A program made the position numbers and the translations under genes. From Armatimonadota bacterium (GTDB taxonomy: Bacteria > Armatimonadota > Chthonomonadetes > Chthonomonadales > Chthonomonadaceae), in contig JAPLCR010000071.1 in assembly GCA_026392135.1 (NCBI GenBank), positions 1-6,114 of the forward strand: a DNA stretch of 6,114 bases. Direction: 5' to 3'. Below, one piece after another: positions 1 through 5,656 of the stretch (the first letter of the stretch is position 1; each line of letters begins with the position of its first letter). Below the pieces are notes generated by a model. It saw only the letters and a list, made by a program, of their open reading frames with translations. It searched no databases and was not told where the DNA came from.

Positions 1-60
1 CCTGAGTAGTTACGATATAGTAAAACATTTTAACTACAGTCATAATCGGAGGGATGTGTT

Positions 61-714
61 ATGGAAACGGAAGGAAATACTGCTAGTCCTAACTTGCAGA
101 GGCTAACAACACGTACTGGTTTGTTACTTACCGTCTGCTTGTGTCTACTTTGGGCACTTCTGATACTACTTCCTCAAGACATTCTCGTAATGAGAAGTAT
201 TTCCACCAATTGGGGGTGGATAGTGGGTAGTAGGCGTGCTGTTCCCTACTTTGCTCCTCAACTCGATCCAAAACTAATGACAAGCGCAGATGTGCCATTA
301 GGCGTGACTCTACCAGACACTGTTATTGGGAAGCAGATACGAGAAGCCGCACCACATAAGGTATCTGGTTATTTAGTGGTATTTATTGGGGCTTGCTCCT
401 CATGTATCTCAAATCGCGTAGAGGATTGGCAGAAACAGGCGAAGCAACGAAATTTGGGTTACGTTATGGTCGCTTCCACTACGCCAGACATCACTGTAAC
501 GTACTCTTTGAAAAACAAAATTACAGTTCCCGTCATTTCAGACCCCAAAGAGACGCTGTTTAAGCAGTTCAACGCTCGTTGGGCAGGCCGTCCCTACCTC
601 TGTTCCAAAGACTGGAAACTCGTCTGGCAAGAGGACAAAATGCACATTGACTTTCCGCTCTTCTCTGACGGAGGGTTTCTGAAGGCTCTGGAGAAAGAGA
701 GAATCAGTAAATGA
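61..714 (+). CDS. Membrane-anchored thioredoxin-fold (redoxin/TlpA-like) protein
   Basis: The 217-residue protein has a basic, soluble N-terminus, one hydrophobic segment (about residues 20-37) and an outward-facing domain. From about residue 100 the pattern is that of a thioredoxin fold: a hydrophobic strand (YLVVFIGA) runs into C112-S-S-C115, a CxxC active-site motif. An ISDPKETLFKQF stretch (about 159-170) follows, then R177-P178, the expected cis-proline position, and D184 and the strand after it. C181 is an extra cysteine near the cis-proline. The family usually reduces, oxidises or isomerises disulfides in exported proteins; which reaction applies here cannot be read from sequence. A GGAGGG ribosome site at 48-53, seven bases before the ATG, supports this start. 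A TATAGT at 16-21 could be a -10 box, but its -35 would lie outside the window. The stop codon overlaps the next gene's start, so the two are probably translationally coupled. The fold is fairly sure, the substrate unknown. Confidence 0.85.
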   Translation: METEGNTASPNLQRLTTRTGLLLTVCLCLLWALLILLPQDILVMRSISTNWGWIVGSRRAVPYFAPQLDPKLMTSADVPLGVTLPDTVIGKQIREAAPHKVSGYLVVFIGACSSCISNRVEDWQKQAKQRNLGYVMVASTTPDITVTYSLKNKITVPVISDPKETLFKQFNARWAGRPYLCSKDWKLVWQEDKMHIDFPLFSDGGFLKALEKERISK

Positions 715-1295
715 AACCGCTGACACGCAAGGGCTTCACTCTTGTAGAGATTCTTATCTGCATCGCCATACTTAGCCTGTTGGCGGCAGTTATTTTTGCG
801 GCGGCAGGTCCTGCCCGTGAAAGTGCTCGTCAACGAGTGTGCGTCTCTAACTTGCATCAAATCGGCTTGGCTACCGCCATGTATATCGCGGATTATGACG
901 GCGTGGAAGTTGTAAAAGGTAGCCCAATAACATTTTCGCAAGCGGGACTGCCCGTAGGGTCTAAAGGTCTTGAAGTTTTTTTCAACTCCTACCTAAAGGA
1001 TGCTCAGTTAAGAATTTGTCCTGATTGGCGGCACGACAGCGGCACATCGGATGGCTATTTTTGGGGATTAGTGGGAGATGACCCTCAATATCCTGATACT
1101 GCACGAGATTTAGATGCTGTCCTTTCCGAACGCGGGCAAGACTACATACTTGCTGGGTGCATTAACCATAATGTAGCGAAAGATACAGATGACCTGCCTC
1201 GTTGGGTTCAAAAGCGAATTATTGTCCTGCGGCTCAGCCAGAAGATAGACAATAAATTAATTCCACTACACGATAGAAGTGCTATTGCTTGGTAG
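711..1295 (+). CDS. Prepilin-like (type IV pilin / type II secretion pseudopilin-type) protein
   Basis: The 194-residue protein begins with a class III prepilin leader: basic residues, G8, then F9-T-L-V-E13 and a hydrophobic helix to about residue 32. Prepilin peptidase should cut after G8, leaving an N-terminal phenylalanine and glutamate at mature position 5. After the helix comes R-Q-R-V-C44-V-S-N-L-H-Q-I-G-L-A, then A-M-Y-I-A-D-Y-D-G, the signature of the large pseudopilin-like families of Armatimonadota and Planctomycetota. R101-I-C103-P-D matches the usual second cysteine, and C44-C103 may form a disulfide; C150 is a third cysteine outside the helix. The C-terminal H-x9-DG-type ending often seen in these families is absent, and the protein stops at HDRSAIAW. 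The start is fixed by the ATGA overlap with the upstream gene (711-714). No strong ribosome site lies ahead of it, which fits coupling to that gene. Its role, whether filament subunit, minor pseudopilin or exported cargo, is unknown. Confidence 0.85.
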   Translation: MKPLTRKGFTLVEILICIAILSLLAAVIFAAAGPARESARQRVCVSNLHQIGLATAMYIADYDGVEVVKGSPITFSQAGLPVGSKGLEVFFNSYLKDAQLRICPDWRHDSGTSDGYFWGLVGDDPQYPDTARDLDAVLSERGQDYILAGCINHNVAKDTDDLPRWVQKRIIVLRLSQKIDNKLIPLHDRSAIAW

Positions 1296-1349
1296 GCGTT
1301 TCTGAAAGGAGGGACTGATACAAAACAAGCATCATCAGCGTTTCTGAAA
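1296..1349 (+). repeat. 12-base direct repeat GCGTTTCTGAAA, two copies
   Basis: GCGTTTCTGAAA occurs at 1296-1307, immediately after the prepilin stop codon, and again at 1338-1349. The copies are identical and 42 bases apart. The first runs into an AAAGGAGGG stretch (1305-1313) that looks like a strong ribosome site but has no ATG, GTG or TTG at a usable distance. The first eight bases recur at 2188-2195. Function unknown. Confidence 0.6.
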
Positions 1350-1368
1350 CCTTCTCTTTTCTATTTTC

Positions 1369-1374
1369 AGGAGA
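1369..1374 (+). promoter_or_regulatory. Ribosome binding site of the Cys-rich protein gene
   Basis: AGGAGA lies six bases before the ATG at 1381 and follows a pyrimidine-rich tract (1350-1368). It fixes the start of this short gene and is the main non-compositional support that it is translated. Confidence 0.7.
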
Positions 1375-1380
1375 TTAACC

Positions 1381-1740
1381 ATGTTCAAACAAAAACGGCT
1401 TCTCATCCTCAACTGTGCGTTAACGCTCTGTGTGTTGGCGCAATTCTCATCTATCGTTCGGGCGGCTCAATGTCCGAAATCTTCTGCTTGCCCTGCCGAA
1501 GACAGCAATTGCTACAAAAACCTCGGCACATTTATCCCAATATGTCAGAACGTCAGCGGAGGGTGTTGCGAGTGGCTTAAATATCCGTACACCTATACGA
1601 GCAAACCGAACCATACCTGCACTATAGCACCCTGTGGTCAATGGGATGGTCCCACGCCTGTCGACGGGAGCTTTACTACTGGTGTCACCTGTTCAGGCAC
1701 TGGCAGTGGTATCGTGAGAGGTGTTTGCGGCGCACAATAG
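1381..1740 (+). CDS. Small secreted cysteine-rich protein of unknown function
   Basis: I do not recognise a family. The 119-residue product has a clear Sec-type signal peptide: basic MFKQKR, a hydrophobic core to about residue 25, and a V26-R-A28-A29 cleavage site, so the mature protein starts at about residue 29 or 30. The mature part, about 90 residues, holds ten cysteines (31, 37, 44, 55, 62, 63, 80, 85, 104, 116), spaced C-X5-C-X6-C-X10-C-X6-CC-X16-C-X4-C-X18-C-X11-C. An even number in a small, Gly/Thr/Ser/Pro-rich exported domain suggests five disulfides. No lipobox, sortase motif or second membrane segment is visible. A good ribosome site (AGGAGA, six bases upstream) supports the ATG. 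The gene lies 85 bases after the prepilin gene on the same strand; co-transcription is likely but not proven. The upstream CSSC thioredoxin-fold protein is an obvious candidate to handle its disulfides, which is inference. It could be a structural surface protein, a protease-inhibitor-like fold or a secreted peptide. Confidence 0.8.
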   Translation: MFKQKRLLILNCALTLCVLAQFSSIVRAAQCPKSSACPAEDSNCYKNLGTFIPICQNVSGGCCEWLKYPYTYTSKPNHTCTIAPCGQWDGPTPVDGSFTTGVTCSGTGSGIVRGVCGAQ

Positions 1741-1762
1741 TGTGTTGTAAACATAGCCATTG

Positions 1763-1791
1763 CGTCCTTTTCCCTATTCGGGAAGAGGACG
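1763..1791. repeat. Palindrome 1: 12-bp hairpin
   Basis: CGTCCTTTTCCC (1763-1774) pairs with GGGAAGAGGACG (1780-1791) around the loop TATTC, with one G-T wobble. It starts 22 bases after the stop of the Cys-rich gene, so it could mark that transcript's 3' end. No T-run follows, so it is not a standard intrinsic terminator. The continuing GAGGGAG resembles the flank of palindrome 3. Confidence 0.65.
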
Positions 1792-1849
1792 AGGGAGTTT
1801 ATATCCTATAAGGGACTTATACGAACTCCTGTGGAAGACTTGTTGTTCC

Positions 1850-1874
1850 TTTGCCCAACGCGGAGAGGGGCAAA
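1850..1874. repeat. Palindrome 2: 7-bp hairpin
   Basis: TTTGCCC (1850-1856) pairs with GGGCAAA (1868-1874) around an 11-base loop. It sits just outside the left arm of the inverted repeat pair and may belong to the same repeat unit. Confidence 0.4.
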
Positions 1875-1985
1875 TACTGCCCACCCCAACCCAACCCTTA
1901 CCCCTTGTGAGGGGCTTTACTGGGGTATGTATGACTTCTGTATCCAAAAAAGTGTATCGCAATACAGAACTGCTTATAGGTCAAG

Positions 1986-2010
1986 CCTTTCTCCCGAATC
2001 GGGAGAAAGG
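1986..2010. repeat. Palindrome 3: perfect 12-bp hairpin
   Basis: CCTTTCTCCCGA (1986-1997) and TCGGGAGAAAGG (1999-2010) are perfectly complementary around one central A, in practice a 10-bp stem with a GAATC loop. A smaller GTCC-GCA-GGAC hairpin (2012-2022) and GAATGAGGGA follow. The layout resembles palindrome 1, suggesting two diverged copies of one repeat family. Confidence 0.65.
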
Positions 2011-2066
2011 TGTCCGCAGGACGGAATGAGGGACGGTACAAATAAGCCTACCATCATCGGTATTCG

Positions 2067-2091
2067 CCCTTCCCCGTGTGAAGGGGAAGGG
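2067..2091. repeat. Palindrome 4: perfect 9-bp G/C-rich hairpin
   Basis: CCCTTCCCC (2067-2075) pairs perfectly with GGGGAAGGG (2083-2091) around a seven-base loop. The right half runs into the right arm of the inverted repeat. A further GGCGGG (2105-2110) / CCCGCC (2126-2131) pairing lies just downstream. Similar CCCTTCCCC/GGGGAAGGG palindromes are dispersed in many bacterial genomes; whether that is so in this genome cannot be seen from one window. Confidence 0.6.
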
Positions 2092-2279
2092 TTGGGATGA
2101 GGTGGGCGGGTCAGTGTGGAAGCCTCCCGCCTTCTAAGTAATTAAGTAACTCTTGGATTTCAACGCGTATTCGTCTACTACTTTGTGGCGTTTCTCAGGC
2201 GACTGCCTCAAAAGGAGATACCTTGTAGAGTGAACTCGCTTCGCGGGCATCAGTGCTGAGTTGTTACAATTTAACTAAA

Positions 2280-2285
2280 GAGAGG
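2280..2285 (+). promoter_or_regulatory. Ribosome binding site that decides the start at 2292
   Basis: GAGAGG lies six bases before the ATG at 2292. The longer in-frame start, GTG at 2253, has no comparable site and would add thirteen residues (MLSCYNLTKERLG) whose codons cover this ribosome site, so the ATG is preferred. Confidence 0.65.
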
Positions 2286-2291
2286 CTCGGT

Positions 2292-2858
2292 ATGCAAAAC
2301 TTAAAAATGCTCGTAAGCAAAATAGGCAAAAAAGGTTTCTTGATTATGGGAACAGGGCTGGTGTTGGTTTTCGCCCTTTGGTATCTCAATCGCCCTCTAA
2401 GCCCCGACATGATATGCCGCCAAACCATTGAGGCACTAAAAAAGAGTGATGTAGACACTCTGATACGGCTAACCAACCCTATAGAACTTGAGAAAATGGG
2501 ACTGACCCGTGAAAAGACGCGAAGCATTCTACAGGATATAAAATGGAGTAACGTGTTTGTAGGCAAAACCGCCTATAAACTCTACAGAAGCAAAACACCG
2601 GACACCGCCATATTTGAAGTAAAAGAGGCTGGTACGCCAGAAGATTCCCTTGTGGCGGTATACATAAGCACAGTGGAAGACCAAAAAACAGGATGGCATC
2701 TCAGCCTGACCAACCTGCTCTTCTACACCGTTTACTACACGAAAATGAAGCAACAGCCTGTCGCGGAGTGGAAAGAGATACGTACAAAATACGAGCTTCT
2801 TGGCGTAAGACAGTGGGATGGAAGTGACATTATGTATGGCGAACAAGCCCGTCAATAA
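2292..2858 (+). CDS. Membrane-anchored protein of unknown function
   Basis: The 188-residue product is not recognised. It has a short basic N-terminus (K5, K10, K13, K14), one hydrophobic segment (about residues 15-32) not followed by a signal-peptidase site, and about 155 outward-facing residues. The soluble part begins SPDMICRQTIEALKKSDVDTLIRL, a helical stretch typical of small NTF2/SnoaL-like or DUF4878-like envelope domains, where a helix before a cone-shaped sheet handles small ligands. Later alternating hydrophobic stretches (TAIFEV, LVAVYIST, GWHLSLTNLLF) fit beta strands. This fold suggestion is weak. There is one cysteine, C42. The gene ends 71 bases before the convergent glnD stop and follows a 550-base gene-free region, so it is probably its own transcription unit. 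A hairpin, GCCCGT/ATGGGC (2847-2852/2858-2863), spans its stop codon. Confidence 0.75.
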   Translation: MQNLKMLVSKIGKKGFLIMGTGLVLVFALWYLNRPLSPDMICRQTIEALKKSDVDTLIRLTNPIELEKMGLTREKTRSILQDIKWSNVFVGKTAYKLYRSKTPDTAIFEVKEAGTPEDSLVAVYISTVEDQKTGWHLSLTNLLFYTVYYTKMKQQPVAEWKEIRTKYELLGVRQWDGSDIMYGEQARQ

Positions 2859-2921
2859 TGGGCGCAACCTCCCAAACTTGGAAGTGGGATGCCCTAAAGG
2901 TAGAGTGAGGGCTTACACTCT
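2847..2921. terminator. Weak hairpin cluster between convergent genes
   Basis: The 71-base gap between two convergent stop codons holds several short hairpins: GCCCGT/ATGGGC (2847-2852/2858-2863), TCCCA/TGGGA (2870-2874/2885-2889), GCCCT/AGGGC (2891-2895/2908-2912), and, as an alternative to the last, AGAGTG/CACTCT (2902-2907/2916-2921). None has a proper T-run on either strand. Termination in both directions would make sense here, but the sequence evidence is weak. Confidence 0.3.
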
Positions 2922-2929
2922 TGCAACAC

Positions 2930-5656
2930 TTACTTGAGCAGAATTACCTGCGTAAGCGCATTGCGTGCCTCTGCTTCCGAAAGCGAACGCGCCCCCGCAA
3001 CATAAAGGCTCGCACGTGCTATCCCATGCCATACTGAGATCTTCGCACTCTGAATATCCCACCCAACTTTGGAGACGGCATCGGCAACACGGTACAGAGT
3101 CGAGCGAATATCGGTACTTCCTATCTCAATGATGGTGAGCGAATCTGAAAGGTCGTTGCGGAACGAGAAGAGTTCAACGGGTAGGTCTACGGGTAGATTC
3201 ACCACATCGCGCTTAAGCAGGGTCTTAGTGCCCGCTTTGTCCAAAACGCTCTGCACCGTCGCCGAGCCGGAGAGAACCGCCGTTAAGTTCGTTTTGACCT
3301 CTGTCTGCTTGCTAGGTGTGAGAGGGCGTTCACGATAGTCAACCCACAGCGTATCGAGGGCAATACGATCGCTATCAGAGGCTCGTGTGACTACATTTGC
3401 ACTGTGTACTTCTAGCCCCGCCGCATACAAAACCCCCGTAATTTTCGCGAGTAGCCCCGGGTTGGGGTCGTCGAAAACGCAGACGGTCAGCTCAGTGTAG
3501 GTTGCGTTCTTCTCTTCGTGAAACTCCACGACGATTTCACGCTCACGCACACGCCGTACAAAACCGATATGCAGTGCCATGCGCTCGAATGTCTGCCCCA
3601 ATAAGTAGCTCGGAGGCATGGCTTGAACGTGCTCCTCGACCTCTTCCGGTGGAAAGTGCGAAAGGTCTCGGACGAGCCTTCGCCGGGCACGCGTCATCAG
3701 CTCTCCCGGCTCTGGTACCTCCTCCGCGCTCAATAGGGACATCGACTTGCGCCACAGCTCGAATAGGAACCGTCCCTTCACCTGTGTCCAAACGCCCTGC
3801 CCTACCGCCTTTGTGTCGGCGTAGGTCAAGAGGTAGAGCATATTGAGGCGATCAACATCGTCTACAACCTGAATAAAGTCACGGATGGTCTCCTCCCTAT
3901 CGAGGTCTCTCAGGCGCGAGACCTCCGCCATGTAGAGGTGGTTGCGAACAAGGAAACAGACGTTCGCCGTCGCCTCCTCTGACAATCCGAACCGTTTACA
4001 GGTCTCCCGCGCCATATCTTCGCCCACTAGCGCGTGCGGGCGACCTGGGTGTGCCTTGCCGGCATCGTGAAGCAGTGCTGCCATTAGTAGATGCTCAGGG
4101 TGTGGAAGGTCGACGAAAAGCCCGCGCATGGTGCTCGTCTCCTCGTCTCCACTCAATGTCAACAGGGCTTCAAGATTCTGAATGACATACAGTGTATGTT
4201 GCCCTACAGTATGGTCGTGCGAAGGGTCATAAGGAATGAGGTTCATCAACGCCTCGAACTCAGGAAGAAGCCAACCCAAAACGCCCAAGTCCGCCATTCT
4301 CTGTACTATCGGGTAGATCTTCCCGCGGCACGACAAGATTTGTGTTAAGCCTTGTGAAGCGGAGATACCGTCCGCGAGTGCTGGCTGAGTGCGTAGTGTA
4401 TTGAGGATACGCTGTTCAAGGCTCTCGCCAAGTTCGAGGTTATAGCGTTGCAACATTTCAAAAGCCCAAAGCATCCAGACAGGGTCATCACTCACAAACT
4501 TGTCTTTGGCGGTAACTAACTGCTTACGCCTACAGTCCATACCAATCCCCATTATGAGACGGCTGTTCTCTACGTGGTGCGTTACCTGCCTTGTCACGCG
4601 GGCAATGTGAGCAGTGTTGGCGTAGAATTGCGACATATAGACCTCTACAGGGGGGGTTCGCGGCGGCACGCTCTCCTCGCAGTAGCCCAGTAGTATTGCA
4701 ACCTCCTCTTGCTTAGTAACTGAGAATATGTCACGCTCCGCTTTTGAAAGGGCGTGTAGGGCGTTACGCGTCTGGAAGAGCATCTCCTTAGCCTGTTGAA
4801 GCAGTTGGATGTCTTGTGGTGTTACATTCCCAAGATGTTCTAGAATATGGAAAGACCTATCTCCCCGCACTCGCGCCGCCTCCAGTTGCTCACGCGCTTG
4901 CACCAACCAAACCATCGTCTGTATATCGCGAAGCCCACCTGCACCCTCTTTGATTTGTGGCTCTACAATACGGGGCGAGTTCCCCCACTTTTCGAGCATC
5001 CTGTTACGTTCAACGATTTTGGTAAATATAAACTCTGCGGAGTTGAACTCATCCCAATAGGCATCCTGAAACTGAACATATATGCGTGTACTACCTGCGA
5101 GTAGCCGCGCATCCAACAGCGCACAAATAGTCTGATGGTCAAGGTTATGGTAGTCGTCGAGCGGGTGGTAGGAGTAGCCTATCTCCATTTTGCACCGGGT
5201 GTTGCAGACATCCATAAGCATCTGGAAGGTGTCCTTGATAACTCTATCCAGTTGAGGGTCTTTATCACGGAAAGGAACGAAGGTCATGTCTACGTCGGAA
5301 TAGGGGCATAGTTCGCGCCGCCCATAGCCGCCGCTGGCTATAATTGCCATTGAAATGGTTGCAGGATCCGCTCCATGCCGTCCACACGCAAGGGTAAAAA
5401 TCCGTTGTAGAACACAGTCCATTAAGTCGGAGAACTCATGCGCCAATTCCAACCCAGTCGGTGGGATTTTTTGCGTGCTGTTTTGTGCTGTAGGCGGGTG
5501 TAGTATTCGTTGGAGGAGGCTCTCCCGTTCTGTAAGCAGATACTGCGCCAACTGTTCTGGCTTGCTTAGTTCGGCAACGTCTCTCTCTCGCGGATTCGTT
5601 TTTTCGGCTTTTGAGAGAGCATTGAATGCGCTCTCTACATCTTTATGTCTGTCCAT
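2930..5656 (-). CDS. glnD: Bifunctional [protein-PII] uridylyltransferase / uridylyl-removing enzyme
   Basis: GlnD adds UMP to PII protein when glutamine is low and removes it when glutamine is high, in the cytoplasm, so setting nitrogen metabolism. At 908 residues it has normal family length and all domains in order. The nucleotidyltransferase domain shows GGYGRRELCPYSDVD (109-123) with metal-binding D121 and D123. The PII-UTase signature EPQIKEGAGGLRDIQ spans 232-246. The HD domain (about 478-620) keeps H487, H530-D531, H541, H573 and D614, so both activities look intact. ACT1 (about 720-798) has the normal DDPNPGLLAKI loop. ACT2 (about 838-908) is recognisable by spacing and by WDIQSAKISV, but its loop reads GSTDIRSTLYRV without the PG-L motif. 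The ATG start has only an AGAGG ten bases upstream, but no earlier ATG, GTG or TTG exists in frame before a stop. No glnB, amtB or glnA is adjacent. By eye the gene is more G/C-rich than the left-hand cluster. Confidence 0.96.
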   Translation of the reverse strand: MDRHKDVESAFNALSKAEKTNPRERDVAELSKPEQLAQYLLTERESLLQRILHPPTAQNSTQKIPPTGLELAHEFSDLMDCVLQRIFTLACGRHGADPATISMAIIASGGYGRRELCPYSDVDMTFVPFRDKDPQLDRVIKDTFQMLMDVCNTRCKMEIGYSYHPLDDYHNLDHQTICALLDARLLAGSTRIYVQFQDAYWDEFNSAEFIFTKIVERNRMLEKWGNSPRIVEPQIKEGAGGLRDIQTMVWLVQAREQLEAARVRGDRSFHILEHLGNVTPQDIQLLQQAKEMLFQTRNALHALSKAERDIFSVTKQEEVAILLGYCEESVPPRTPPVEVYMSQFYANTAHIARVTRQVTHHVENSRLIMGIGMDCRRKQLVTAKDKFVSDDPVWMLWAFEMLQRYNLELGESLEQRILNTLRTQPALADGISASQGLTQILSCRGKIYPIVQRMADLGVLGWLLPEFEALMNLIPYDPSHDHTVGQHTLYVIQNLEALLTLSGDEETSTMRGLFVDLPHPEHLLMAALLHDAGKAHPGRPHALVGEDMARETCKRFGLSEEATANVCFLVRNHLYMAEVSRLRDLDREETIRDFIQVVDDVDRLNMLYLLTYADTKAVGQGVWTQVKGRFLFELWRKSMSLLSAEEVPEPGELMTRARRRLVRDLSHFPPEEVEEHVQAMPPSYLLGQTFERMALHIGFVRRVREREIVVEFHEEKNATYTELTVCVFDDPNPGLLAKITGVLYAAGLEVHSANVVTRASDSDRIALDTLWVDYRERPLTPSKQTEVKTNLTAVLSGSATVQSVLDKAGTKTLLKRDVVNLPVDLPVELFSFRNDLSDSLTIIEIGSTDIRSTLYRVADAVSKVGWDIQSAKISVWHGIARASLYVAGARSLSEAEARNALTQVILLK

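Larger units (their letters stand above)
1879..2107. mobile_element. Possible small MITE-like element bounded by 21-base inverted repeats
   Basis: Bases 1879-1899 and 2087-2107 are inverted copies matching at 19 of 21 positions; the shared core reads CCCAACCCTT on the + strand and AAGGGTTGGG in the other arm. Inside each arm the match continues as a short CCCC...GGGG hairpin: 1901-1914 (stem CCCCT/AGGGG, loop TGTG) on the left and 2067-2091 on the right. The unit is 229 bases, has no gene, and holds palindrome 3 in its middle. I see no clear target-site duplication at its borders. It may instead be two independent copies of a dispersed palindromic repeat in opposite orientation. Confidence 0.35.
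1741..2291. other. Gene-free, repeat-rich intergenic region
   Basis: No credible gene is seen. Open frames on both strands here have low-complexity translations produced by the G/C-rich palindromes and overlap one another. From 1763 to 2131 the region is packed with hairpins, listed separately. The last 160 bases (2132-2291) hold no strong hairpin; they include GCGTTTCT (2188-2195, shared with the 1296/1338 repeat), an AAAAGGAG ribosome-like site (2210-2217) leading only to TTG-TAG, and the true ribosome site of the next gene. A promoter for that gene should lie here, but I see no convincing -35/-10 pair. Confidence 0.7.

Noticed and set aside
594..941. Minus strand frame of 115 codons across the first two genes
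   Set aside because: It is antisense to two well-supported coding regions, with no ribosome site or domain seen.
1760..2100. Two overlapping + strand open frames of 89 codons and a minus strand frame of 62 codons
   Set aside because: They translate the palindromic repeats, overlap one another in different frames, and lack ribosome sites; composition is low-complexity.
1763..2131. CRISPR array
   Set aside because: The repeats are palindromes of different sequence and orientation without regular spacing or unit length.
2253..2291. GTG start at 2253 for the membrane-anchored protein
   Set aside because: It has no good ribosome site, while GAGAGG stands six bases before the ATG at 2292; the extra residues would precede an otherwise normal membrane anchor.
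3502..3846. Open frames of 82-114 codons on both strands within glnD
   Set aside because: They lie wholly inside the strongly supported glnD reading frame, in a G/C-rich part where stop codons are rare.
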